This document shows positions 45,280-52,366 of a stretch of 64,000 nt of DNA, one piece after another. The notes beneath the pieces are model-generated. The model was not told the origin of the DNA and searched no databases. It was given only the letters and a program-made list of their open reading frames with translations. The stretch spans positions 1 to 64,000 of the forward strand of contig NZ_JAPDOK010000004.1 in NCBI RefSeq assembly GCF_026013415.1. The letters are read 5' to 3'. The stretch is from Sphingomonas caeni (lineage in GTDB: Bacteria > Pseudomonadota > Alphaproteobacteria > Sphingomonadales > Sphingomonadaceae). Both the position numbers and the translations under genes were made by a program. How positions within the stretch are numbered: position 1 is the first letter of the stretch; the number at the start of each line of letters is the position of its first letter.

Positions 45280-46395
45280 ATGGCGACCGTGACGTCCAAG
45301 CCTGCTCTCACTTTCCGCAAGAGCGCTCTGCTCCGTGCCGGTTGCGAAAGCCTGGAGGCGTTGCACACGGCGATCGCGCCCTTCGCGCAGCCTCGAGCCG
45401 AGGGAATCCGGCAGCTCAATTTCGACGGCATCGAGGGCGGCGCTGCGCTGCTCGAACAATTGCGGACCGAATACCTGGAGTTGATCGAAGAGATCGTCGA
45501 GGAAGGTCGCGGCTTCCAGCAGGGCTGGAACATCGAACTGCTTCGCGCGGTCGAGCTCGACCCGAGCCGCAAGGTCGATGCGCGGATCGAATGGCCCGAT
45601 GGCGCGCTTCGCATCAAGTTGAGCGAGGGCCTTTGCCTGGCGCTCGACGACGCGCTTCTCAACATGCTGTGTGTCCTGGGCTTCTTTACCGCGCGCCCAA
45701 CCCGCGACGATCGGCCCGAAGGACATCTGATCGCGGAATGCGGTCTGCCCGGCCGCAATCGCTATATCGACTATTCGGAAGTCACCGTGCTTCCCGGCGT
45801 GGAGATCGCGGCCGCGCTCACCAGCAGAATGCCGCTTGACGGCCTGAGGCTCGCGCAGGCCGACCTGTTGCTGGCGCTCGCGTTGGAATGGATCGCGCTC
45901 CACGAGCAGGCACACGCGCTGTTGGGGCACGTCGCCTGGCTCCGCGAAGGCCGGCACGGTGGCGCGGCCCGTCTTGACGAGGCGCTGTTCCTGGAAAGCT
46001 CGAGCGACGATGCGGCGCGCGAGGACAGTTATTGCCTCGAGCTTCAGGCCGACGCGCTGGCGACGCAGATGCTCTTCCTCCACGGCATGTCGGGGGACAT
46101 GGCCGCCAACCGCTGGGTCCAGCGCTACCAGGCCGCGCGCGCCGACGCGATGGAGGACCGTCTGGCCTTCGCGCCCGACCTTGCCAGCCGCGAGGGCCGC
46201 TTCCACGCGATGCTGCTGGCCAGCGCGATCAGCTCGCTCCTGTTCGAGCTGCGCCGCGAACGCCTGCGGGACCCCGGCATCTCGCATCCGCCGCCGGCGA
46301 CGCGGTTGCTCAACATCTTCACCGGCGCGGTCGCCGCCTGGGCCGACGTCGCCGAATATGAGCAGGATCTCCCCGGAAAGGAAGGCGATGTATAG
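45280..46395 (+). CDS. HExxH zinc metallopeptidase-like protein 2
   Basis: A 371-residue protein with the same site layout as its neighbour: LHEQAHALLGH (His208, Glu209, His212, extra His217) and ELQADALATQM (Glu254). The HPPPATRLLNIF motif near the C-terminus is often seen in this type of peptidase. The two genes appear to be distant paralogues acting as a pair. The last 271 bases overlap the tail of the convergent lasso cyclase reading frame. Confidence 0.68.
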   Translation: MATVTSKPALTFRKSALLRAGCESLEALHTAIAPFAQPRAEGIRQLNFDGIEGGAALLEQLRTEYLELIEEIVEEGRGFQQGWNIELLRAVELDPSRKVDARIEWPDGALRIKLSEGLCLALDDALLNMLCVLGFFTARPTRDDRPEGHLIAECGLPGRNRYIDYSEVTVLPGVEIAAALTSRMPLDGLRLAQADLLLALALEWIALHEQAHALLGHVAWLREGRHGGAARLDEALFLESSSDDAAREDSYCLELQADALATQMLFLHGMSGDMAANRWVQRYQAARADAMEDRLAFAPDLASREGRFHAMLLASAISSLLFELRRERLRDPGISHPPPATRLLNIFTGAVAAWADVAEYEQDLPGKEGDV

Positions 46396-47936
46396 GACAG
46401 GCTTTCCCAGTGCCGTGACCAGGCTTCCACCTCGACCAGCGCCATCAGTTCGGGGAGCTTCTCGTCATTTGTAGTGACGGTCTTGAGATGGGCTTCGAGG
46501 GTCTGCGTGTCGATCAGGCCCTGCCGAGCCAGGACGCCGCCGAGCAGGATTTCGCGAAGGGTGGGCAGACTGGCCCGGATGACGCGGTGGACGAGGCCGT
46601 TGAATGCCACTTTGGTTCGCCGATCGATGACTGCCGCCGGCAGCAGATCGCGGAAGGCTTCGCGTGCGACCGCCCGGTTGTTCCCGCCCGAACACCAAAG
46701 CCAGGTCGGGATCGTTAGGCAGGTCTCCAGGATCGGCTGCGACATGAGCGGCGCGACGAGGGGCGCAATCGCCTCGCGGCCATAGCCCTCGAGGTGATTC
46801 TGGATCGCGATGATTGACCAGACATGGCGTCGCTTGCCGGGTGCGATGTGCGGCGGCGCCTCTAGCCAGCGGTCGACGACCGGCAGCGCAGAGTGGAGCA
46901 GGCAGAAGATGCTGTCCCCGCCACCGCCGCCCAGAAATGCGTCGGCGCCCTGCAAACGGCCAAGCGCCTGGAGGGGCGCATCGAAGGCTTGTGACAATGC
47001 GCGTGCGCAGGGTCTCGGCAAGTCGGCGGAATCGGTTCGTGCGATATCGACGATCGACGCGTCGGGTGTCAGCTCCTGGAGGGGAAGCCCCGTCCTCGCA
47101 GCGACGGCCCTTGCCCATGGCCGCTCATCTGGATCGCCCTCGGCAGGCCCGAACGTGATGCACGAGGCAGCGGTGGAGACCGCGGCGGCGCCGGCGGTGA
47201 CGAGCGAGGAATCCAGGCCGCCCGAAATTTCGATGATCGGCGCCTCGAAGCAGTCCACCCACGCGCCGATCGAACCCATGGCGCACGCTCGAAGCGTGGC
47301 CGCAGCGGTTGCCGGGTCGCTCGACTGCGGTCCCGGTTCGGCGAACGTCCAGGGGGACCATGCGCAGCGGCTTTGGGCACGACCGGCGCGCAGTTCCAGC
47401 ATCATGCCGGGAAGCACCTCATCGATCCCGCGCAGCGCGGTCCGCGCCGGCCGCAGGTCGCGGTAGCAGAGCGACTGGGCGACGATCGTCCAGTCGATCG
47501 CCGGGAGAAGCAACCCGTGCTCAAGCAGCAGATCCGGCCGCGATGTCACGACATGGGCGCCGTCGATCTCGGCATGATAGCAGGCGACCGCGCCCGAGGG
47601 ATCGCGAAGCACCTCCACCGCGTCTCCGAAGGAGCGGATCGCGACATAGCCTCCCCAATGGCTGCGCAGCAGTTCGTCCGCAGGCTGGAGGAGCGCGGGC
47701 CTGACCCCATCTGTCACCCGCGCGAAAGTCACCTGTTCGAAGAGATGTCCCCAGATCAGGCCGCGGCCACCCGGAAGGGTCAGGCTCGCGGCGTTCGCGT
47801 CGCCGAGGATGATGACCCCGGGAGCATCGACGAGGGTGGTGAGCGACGGTTGCAGCCTGCCGAGGAAGGCGCGTAGCCGCTCGGATGTCGCCGCATCGCG
47901 GGGAGTGATGCAGACGAGATAGGTCGATCGGTTCAT
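46125..47936 (-). CDS. Lasso peptide cyclase (C protein, asparagine-synthetase-like)
   Basis: A 603-residue ATP-dependent macrolactam synthetase. An N-terminal glutamine-amidotransferase-like domain lacks a catalytic Cys2, as in lasso cyclases. The ATP pyrophosphatase loop is SGGLDSS (residues 238-244), followed by GGGGGDSIFCLL and a long helical C-terminus. It activates the Asp/Glu side chain of the precursor as an AMP ester and closes the ring. The start overlaps the B stop (ATGA). The natural end is expected near residue 515 (VEVEAWSRHWESLSYT); the last 85-90 residues are Ser/Arg-rich and lie antisense to the metallopeptidase gene. Confidence 0.9.
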   Translation of the reverse strand: MNRSTYLVCITPRDAATSERLRAFLGRLQPSLTTLVDAPGVIILGDANAASLTLPGGRGLIWGHLFEQVTFARVTDGVRPALLQPADELLRSHWGGYVAIRSFGDAVEVLRDPSGAVACYHAEIDGAHVVTSRPDLLLEHGLLLPAIDWTIVAQSLCYRDLRPARTALRGIDEVLPGMMLELRAGRAQSRCAWSPWTFAEPGPQSSDPATAAATLRACAMGSIGAWVDCFEAPIIEISGGLDSSLVTAGAAAVSTAASCITFGPAEGDPDERPWARAVAARTGLPLQELTPDASIVDIARTDSADLPRPCARALSQAFDAPLQALGRLQGADAFLGGGGGDSIFCLLHSALPVVDRWLEAPPHIAPGKRRHVWSIIAIQNHLEGYGREAIAPLVAPLMSQPILETCLTIPTWLWCSGGNNRAVAREAFRDLLPAAVIDRRTKVAFNGLVHRVIRASLPTLREILLGGVLARQGLIDTQTLEAHLKTVTTNDEKLPELMALVEVEAWSRHWESLSYTSPSFPGRSCSYSATSAQAATAPVKMLSNRVAGGGCEMPGSRRRSRRSSNRSELIALASSIAWKRPSRLARSGAKARRSSIASARAAW

Positions 47937-48589
47937 ATCGCCAGGATCGGCGTGAAGCTCGACACATGATCGAAGCTGTCGTTGAGGATCGCTTCCGGTG
48001 TCTGGAGCCAGCAATGCGCCGAGAATGGCTCGGGCGTTATACCGAACACCAGTTGCGATCCGAGGCCCCGCCTCGCGAGCCAGCCGTCCAATGCGAGCGA
48101 GTCGAGAAGGCAGTTGCGCGCGATCGGCACGGCGCCGCGGCCGCGCTCGAACGCGCCCGCTTCGGCCAGCGTGGCGTCCAGATGGCCGCGCACCGGCAGC
48201 GGCCCTCTCGTTCTCAACCCGGAAAGGATGCTGTTGAGCGAGAGCGTTCGCAGTCTCAGCCAGGTTCCCGCAACGGTACGGGCGATTCTGAAGGACCTCG
48301 GCTGAGCGACCTGGCGGCGTTCGAAGGTCGCAATGCCGTCGGGAACGGCGACCCGCTCCTTGAGGGCATTGGTCGGCTCCCTGTCGCCGGGACGGAAGAT
48401 CTTGGAACGGACCAGTGTTGCCAGGACGGGCGCTGGCGGCGCGCAGGCGTGATTGCGCTCGAGCCACCCGCACATCTGTTCGGCAGGAGCGGGGGGGACC
48501 TGAAAATAGCGATCCTGTCGGGCGTCGAGCAAGAAAAGGCGATGCGCGGCGACGCAGGCGGTGGCATGCGGCAGGATCTGCCAGAACAT
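47933..48589 (-). CDS. Lasso peptide leader peptidase (fused B protein)
   Basis: A 218-residue protein combining an N-terminal leader-binding (RRE-like) segment, around residues 15-90 (RLFLLDARQDRYFQVPPAP), with a C-terminal transglutaminase-like cysteine protease. Catalytic Cys160 is in RNCLLDSLAL, His192 in FSAHCWLQ and Asp204 in ILND. It binds the leader, cleaves it after the -1 residue and presents the core to the cyclase. A GGGAG box lies six bases before the ATG. The gene lies 63 bases after the second precursor. Confidence 0.92.
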   Translation of the reverse strand: MFWQILPHATACVAAHRLFLLDARQDRYFQVPPAPAEQMCGWLERNHACAPPAPVLATLVRSKIFRPGDREPTNALKERVAVPDGIATFERRQVAQPRSFRIARTVAGTWLRLRTLSLNSILSGLRTRGPLPVRGHLDATLAEAGAFERGRGAVPIARNCLLDSLALDGWLARRGLGSQLVFGITPEPFSAHCWLQTPEAILNDSFDHVSSFTPILAI

Positions 48590-48652
48590 CGCGGCTCCCG
48601 TTTTAGAATGTGGACGATCCCGGCGGCGGGGACGCGCGCCGGAATCTCGCGG

Positions 48653-48775
48653 TCAATTGTCCGAGAGGTCGAACGGAAGGATCCGCCCGATGATTACCCG
48701 CAAGCCAACGCAGCCGCCTTTGGTCTGGGTCGTAGCGGCGCCCAGATCGATCAGCTTGCGCGTATCTTCGCTCAT
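48653..48775 (-). CDS. Lasso peptide precursor A2 (lacks the ring-forming acid)
   Basis: A 40-residue peptide. The leader MSEDTRKLIDLGAATTQTK has the alphaproteobacterial LIDLGxA motif and Thr at -2. The predicted core starts GGCVGLRVIIGR and ends ILPFDLSDN (21 residues). Positions 7, 8 and 9 are Arg, Val and Ile, so no Asp/Glu is available for the normal macrolactam; the first acid is at 17. A TGGAG box lies seven bases before the ATG. Gly at 1, 5 and 11 and the LSD tail align with A1, so it looks like a diverged duplicate. Confidence 0.83.
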   Translation of the reverse strand: MSEDTRKLIDLGAATTQTKGGCVGLRVIIGRILPFDLSDN

Positions 48776-48810
48776 GACGGGTCTCCAACGCCAGCCGGTC
48801 GACGAACGGC

Positions 48811-48835
48811 ACCAGCCCGGCGAGGCCGGGCCGGT
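48811..48835 (-). promoter_or_regulatory. Stem-loop between the two precursor genes
   Basis: On the minus strand the RNA would form an 11-bp stem with one G-U pair and a CUC loop (ACCGGCCCGGC / GCCGGGCUGGU), 11 bases after the A1 stop. No U-tract follows. Such hairpins after precursor genes commonly stabilise or partly terminate the mRNA so that the precursor is made in excess. Confidence 0.6.
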
Positions 48836-48846
48836 GCGCGCGCGGA

Positions 48847-48981
48847 TCAGTCGTCGTCCGACAGACCGGTCTGCGGGATGAGTCCGACGACGTCGAACTT
48901 GCCCTGCTGGGCGCCCTGGGTCTCGACGCTGGCGACGCCGAGATCGATCAGGTCGATGGTTTCGTTGGGTTCACGGTCCAT
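48847..48981 (-). CDS. Lasso peptide precursor A1
   Basis: A 44-residue peptide. The 22-residue leader MDREPNETIDLIDLGVASVE ends in Thr-Gln, with Thr at -2, matching the alphaproteobacterial leader pattern. The 22-residue core begins GAQQGKFDVV and ends QTGLSDDD. Gly1 and Asp8 allow an 8-residue macrolactam ring. The tail carries three final Asp. The ATG at 48981 is chosen since an AGGAG box lies seven bases before it; an in-frame ATG two codons upstream is too close to that box. It is the first gene of the lasso biosynthetic group. Confidence 0.9.
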   Translation of the reverse strand: MDREPNETIDLIDLGVASVETQGAQQGKFDVVGLIPQTGLSDDD

Positions 48982-49034
48982 GATCATTCTCCTGTCGCGA
49001 GATGCGACCCGGAGAAGATTCGACATGCCGGCGG

Positions 49035-49062
49035 TTATAAGAAGTTTATAATCCGATTATAA
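49035..49062. promoter_or_regulatory. Three TTATAA boxes at 11-bp spacing before precursor A1
   Basis: TTATAA occurs at 49035, 49046 and 49057, exactly 11 bases apart, in the 93-base gap between the GntR gene and precursor A1. The last one is part of the palindrome GATTATAATC. The spacing places all three on nearly the same helix face. A TATAAT -10-like hexamer lies within. They are a possible site for the neighbouring GntR regulator or a second promoter of the lasso genes. Confidence 0.5.
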
Positions 49063-49074
49063 TCATAGGCCCGA

Positions 49075-49653
49075 TCAAGCCGTTTCCCGGCGCCGAATTA
49101 GCTCTGTGACCGCCTTCATTCGGCGAAGATGATAGCGCCTTATTGCTTGCGGGAGCCCGGCGTTTACCAAGGCAAACTCGTCCAATTCGCCGATCAACGG
49201 TTCAAGAACTTCCGACTCGATCATGCGGAACGGATGCAGGCGATCCCCAACGCTCGAAATCGCCGCCCGAATCTCGCGATTGGGCGCCATCTCGCCGATG
49301 CGCTCGAATAGCTGCGCGGTCCTCGCCGCAATCGTCTCGCTGTCCAACGCATCCGTCACGAGCGGATTGCGAGCGGTGCGGACTGCCATCAGGACAAGGG
49401 CGGAATGCCACTCGTAGAGATCGCGCAGGGCAGCTTCGCTGTATCGTGGCACATGGAAACCTTCCCCGGCGCGCGCCTCGACCAGGCTTTCACCGACCAG
49501 GCGATGAAGAACGTCGCGCACCGGCGTCATGCTGACGCCGAGCTCCTCCGCGATGCGGTTCGCCTCAAGGCGGGCGCCCGGCGCATACCGGCCCTCCCGG
49601 AGCACTTGCTTCAGCGTCGCATAGCTTCGCTCCATCGCCTGGAGCGGGCTCAT
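49075..49653 (-). CDS. GntR-family transcriptional regulator
   Basis: A 192-residue regulator. N-terminal winged HTH: MSPLQAMERSYATLKQVLRE, LEANRIAEELGVSMTPVRDVLHRL. The C-terminal helical region (LYEWHSALVLMAVRTAR, RYHLRRMKAVTELIRR) is of the FadR/FCD kind. The start at 49653 overlaps the PhyH stop (ATGA). It lies directly before precursor A1 and is the best candidate for local control of the lasso genes. Confidence 0.87.
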   Translation of the reverse strand: MSPLQAMERSYATLKQVLREGRYAPGARLEANRIAEELGVSMTPVRDVLHRLVGESLVEARAGEGFHVPRYSEAALRDLYEWHSALVLMAVRTARNPLVTDALDSETIAARTAQLFERIGEMAPNREIRAAISSVGDRLHPFRMIESEVLEPLIGELDEFALVNAGLPQAIRRYHLRRMKAVTELIRRRETA

Positions 49654-50528
49654 GCGGCAATCTCCTGGTCGGCGCGGTGCGCAGCGACCGCCTCGGCCTG
49701 ATCGGGCCGAAGCGCATCCACGGCCCCGACATGGTCCGGAAGATCGCCCGTGAGGAGGAGCGAGGGGCACACGCCTTCATAATTGCCGAGGTTCGGCCGG
49801 TGCTGCCGATAGCCCACCAGGGCTGCAAGCTCGGGCGAGAAGCCTCTCGCGATGTGCGGCGGGTAAGCCAGCCACTGATTTTCATAGGGCTTGAGCCAGC
49901 CCAGGCAGTAGCTGACCACCACCGCGCGGCGGACGTCCGGGCTCCGGTTCGCCCCGGCTCCGTGGAGCGTCGAGCCGAGGAACAGAAACGCGTCGCCCGG
50001 CCCATATTCGGCGATAATGGACTGCCCAGGCATCTCTTCACGAAGCGCTTCGGCGCCATGACTGCCGGGATAGATGATGGTGCCGCCATTCTGGACGGTG
50101 AAGCGGGTAAGCGGCCACATCACGTTGACCAGATATTCGACCTCGCCCTTCACGCCCGCCCACATGTCCTGGTCGCGGTGCGGGAATTGCGCAGGGGCGC
50201 CGGGATGAAGCTCGATCGCCTGCATGAGGTTGAGCTGGATCGTGTCGCACCAGGGGCTGAGGACCGCTTCTGTCGCCGCGAGAATGCGTGGTTGCAGCGC
50301 CAGCGCGGCGGAATGCGCCGATCGCTTCAGCAGGCTCCCGAACCGCTTGGTGCGACCACCGTAGAAGTCGCCCTGGCAGAACGGCGTCGCGGCGTAGAGT
50401 GGATCGAGATCGGCGGCGAGCGCCTGGATCGCGTGGGCAGGCAACAGGTTGGGGATGACGCACCAACCATGGGTGCGGAGCTGCTCGACATCGGAGCGAG
50501 CAGGATCGGCTGCTGAAATAGCGCGCAT
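49650..50528 (-). CDS. Phytanoyl-CoA dioxygenase-like 2OG-Fe(II) oxygenase
   Basis: A 292-residue PhyH-family enzyme. The iron ligands are His117 and Asp119 (FPHRDQDMW) and His189 (STLHGAGANRS), with Arg195 as the 2-oxoglutarate partner. PGDAFLFLGS and IIYPGSHGAE are typical of the fold. It lies nine bases after luxI and overlaps the GntR gene. Hydroxylation of the lasso peptide or of the signal molecule is possible; neither is shown by the sequence. Confidence 0.88.
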   Translation of the reverse strand: MRAISAADPARSDVEQLRTHGWCVIPNLLPAHAIQALAADLDPLYAATPFCQGDFYGGRTKRFGSLLKRSAHSAALALQPRILAATEAVLSPWCDTIQLNLMQAIELHPGAPAQFPHRDQDMWAGVKGEVEYLVNVMWPLTRFTVQNGGTIIYPGSHGAEALREEMPGQSIIAEYGPGDAFLFLGSTLHGAGANRSPDVRRAVVVSYCLGWLKPYENQWLAYPPHIARGFSPELAALVGYRQHRPNLGNYEGVCPSLLLTGDLPDHVGAVDALRPDQAEAVAAHRADQEIAA

Positions 50529-50537
50529 GACGTTTCC

Positions 50538-51164
50538 TCAGGCATTCACGGCGTCGAACGCCGCGAGATTTCGGTTGGCGATCGGCGACCAGATGCGTCC
50601 CGCGGCAAGCTCGTCCGGCGTGTCCGCAGTGATGGTGATTTCGAGCGCGCCGAGCAGGCTGCGGCCGCAGCGGATAGGCTCGCCCAGCGCCCGGCATTGC
50701 CAGCCGAAGCAGAGGATCTGCTGCAGCCAGGCCATCTCGGCGACACCGGTGTAGCGCTCGACTCCGTTGGCCAGAGCGTGCTCGACCAACGCCGTCACGA
50801 GCTGGTTGCGGATCGAAAATCGTTCGGCGGCACGCAGCCGGCGGTCGAGACAAAAGCGGGTGATTTCCCAGATCCTTTCGCCTCGCGGAGGCTCCGCGTC
50901 GCACAGCGCGGGGAAGACGGTATCAAGGAGATGGGGCCGCGCGGTGGGCAGCAGCCGGGCCGACCCGAGATGCTGCTGGTCGCGATCGGTGATGATCAGG
51001 TAACGGGCGAAGCTGTCGTCGAACTGATCGAGCTCATAGCGCCCGTCGAGGACCGGCAGGTCCCATTTGAGGAGGTCGACGAAGACGCTCTTGCGGGCGG
51101 CGAACATCGCCCGGATCGCGGTGTCGCTGCCGCTGTCGATCATCGTGTCGGTGAGAAAAACCAT
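50538..51164 (-). CDS. LuxI-family acyl-homoserine-lactone synthase
   Basis: A 208-residue enzyme that makes an N-acyl-homoserine lactone from S-adenosylmethionine and an acyl carrier. The N-terminal conserved set is MFAARKSVFVDLLKWDLPV, YELDQFDD; then ARYLIITDRDQQHLGSARLLPT and IWEITRFCLD, all typical. A 20-base palindrome lies 37 bases before the ATG. It is followed at nine bases by the hydroxylase gene. Confidence 0.93.
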   Translation of the reverse strand: MVFLTDTMIDSGSDTAIRAMFAARKSVFVDLLKWDLPVLDGRYELDQFDDSFARYLIITDRDQQHLGSARLLPTARPHLLDTVFPALCDAEPPRGERIWEITRFCLDRRLRAAERFSIRNQLVTALVEHALANGVERYTGVAEMAWLQQILCFGWQCRALGEPIRCGRSLLGALEITITADTPDELAAGRIWSPIANRNLAAFDAVNA

Positions 51165-51200
51165 GTGGTGAGCCCTCGAAATTCAAGCGAGGCTCAGCAT

Positions 51201-51220
51201 CCCGTTCAGCGCCGAACGGG
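51201..51220. promoter_or_regulatory. Lux-box-like palindrome before luxI
   Basis: CCCGTTCAGCGCCGAACGGG is a 20-base sequence with perfect 7-base inverted arms, the size of lux/tra boxes bound by LuxR-type dimers. It lies in the 81-base gap between luxR and luxI, centred 46 bases before the luxI start. It is not followed by a T-run in either direction, so it is not a terminator. Confidence 0.55.
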
Positions 51221-51245
51221 GATATTCCAAGAAATGGGGATAGCG

Positions 51246-51995
51246 TCAGCGCTTCAAAATGTCGGAGAAGCTGATCAGTCCATCGAAGAGCGCTCGGACC
51301 GCGAGCAGGGCACGCTTCTGCACGCCGTAGCGCTCACGTGCGTGCTTCAGATGCTGGATGACTGTCTCATGTCCTACGCCGAGGATCACGGAGATCTCCC
51401 AGTCGGTCTTGCCCCGTGCCGCCCACAGGACGCAGTCCCGCTGCCGGTCGGTCAGAATAGGCGTGTTGGCGATCCCGAAGTCGCGCGCACCCGACAAACG
51501 ACGCGCCGCCTCGAATGCGAAGCCGCCGACCAGCTGGCAGACGAAGTGGAATTCGGCCGGAAATGCCTCGCCGGCGCCTACCGCAAACGAACAGGAGCCG
51601 AGCGTTTCACCGGGCACGCTCGCCGGAATGGTGAAGCCGTCGCCTATGCCGATCCGGTACGCCTGATCGAGGACAAATCGATCTTCCGGGGTCATCTTGA
51701 TCATGTCCGGCACCTCGGACCAGGCAAATCCCACGGTCGCACGATGCGAGGCCCGGTGAATGGGATCGCATTTTCCAAGACCGTTCGCGTCGAACCACTC
51801 CTGCCAGGATGGAGGATAGTTGTGGACACGGACCGCGGGACCGTTTGCCTGGCGAAAGTCGACATGATGGCTCAGGGCGAAATAGCGCACGCCCATCGTC
51901 TCGCAGCAATCCAGCAAAGCGGCACGAAGCACATCGGCGTTCGCGGCCGACCGCGCATTTTCTACGAAAGCCTCGGCAATCGCGAACCTCGACAT
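51246..51995 (-). CDS. LuxR-family quorum-sensing regulator
   Basis: A 249-residue regulator. The autoinducer-binding half has YPPSWQEWF, CDPIHRASHRATVGFAWSEV, with the Trp and Asp-Pro residues that contact the lactone ring. The C-terminal HTH is LTDRQRDCVLWAARGKTDWE then SVILGVGHETVIQHLKHA. The start at 51995 (MSRFAIAEAF) is preferred; an open frame extends 20 codons more. It is in tandem with luxI, as in many sphingomonads. Confidence 0.92.
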   Translation of the reverse strand: MSRFAIAEAFVENARSAANADVLRAALLDCCETMGVRYFALSHHVDFRQANGPAVRVHNYPPSWQEWFDANGLGKCDPIHRASHRATVGFAWSEVPDMIKMTPEDRFVLDQAYRIGIGDGFTIPASVPGETLGSCSFAVGAGEAFPAEFHFVCQLVGGFAFEAARRLSGARDFGIANTPILTDRQRDCVLWAARGKTDWEISVILGVGHETVIQHLKHARERYGVQKRALLAVRALFDGLISFSDILKR

Positions 51996-52366
51996 ACCCA
52001 CCCCGGCCGACTGCGAAATGGGGTCCTCAACCCGCCATCTCGCAATCCGGCTCAATCGGGCTCGTGGGCGAACAACTTCTCAAGGAAGTCGCCTGAGCGG
52101 CATTGGATTGGTTTTCACCAAAAGCATCGGCGTATGTCAAATCTCGCCGGATAGCCGACAGTTAGTATCGGTATCGATCCAATCATTAGCCTCACATTAC
52201 TGCCATATTTACCTTGCCGCTCGGCGAAACGGTGAATGCCGACAGATTGTAGACGGTTTGATGGATGCTCCGACTTGAAGATTGGCGGTGAGGTAGCTTG
52301 CGAAGGGATAGTTCGGGCAACGCCAGTCGGGGTAACGGCCGGGCTTACGGCGTGGTAGCCAGCGCA
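51996..52366. other. Gene-free stretch between luxR and the DUF2971 gene
   Basis: A 371-base gap between divergent genes. It is less GC-rich than its surroundings at 52100-52290. It should hold the luxR promoter. No inverted repeat of lux-box size, no tRNA and no convincing small gene is seen. Confidence 0.5.

Noticed and set aside
48603..48812. A 69-codon frame on the minus strand over precursor A2
   Set aside because: It has no leader or core pattern; the A2 frame has the lasso leader motif and a ribosome binding site.
47966..49051. A 361-codon plus-strand frame over the lasso B and precursor genes
   Set aside because: It is antisense to B, A2 and A1, which all carry family motifs.
51201..51220. 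The luxI-upstream palindrome as a terminator of luxR
   Set aside because: No T-run follows on the minus strand.
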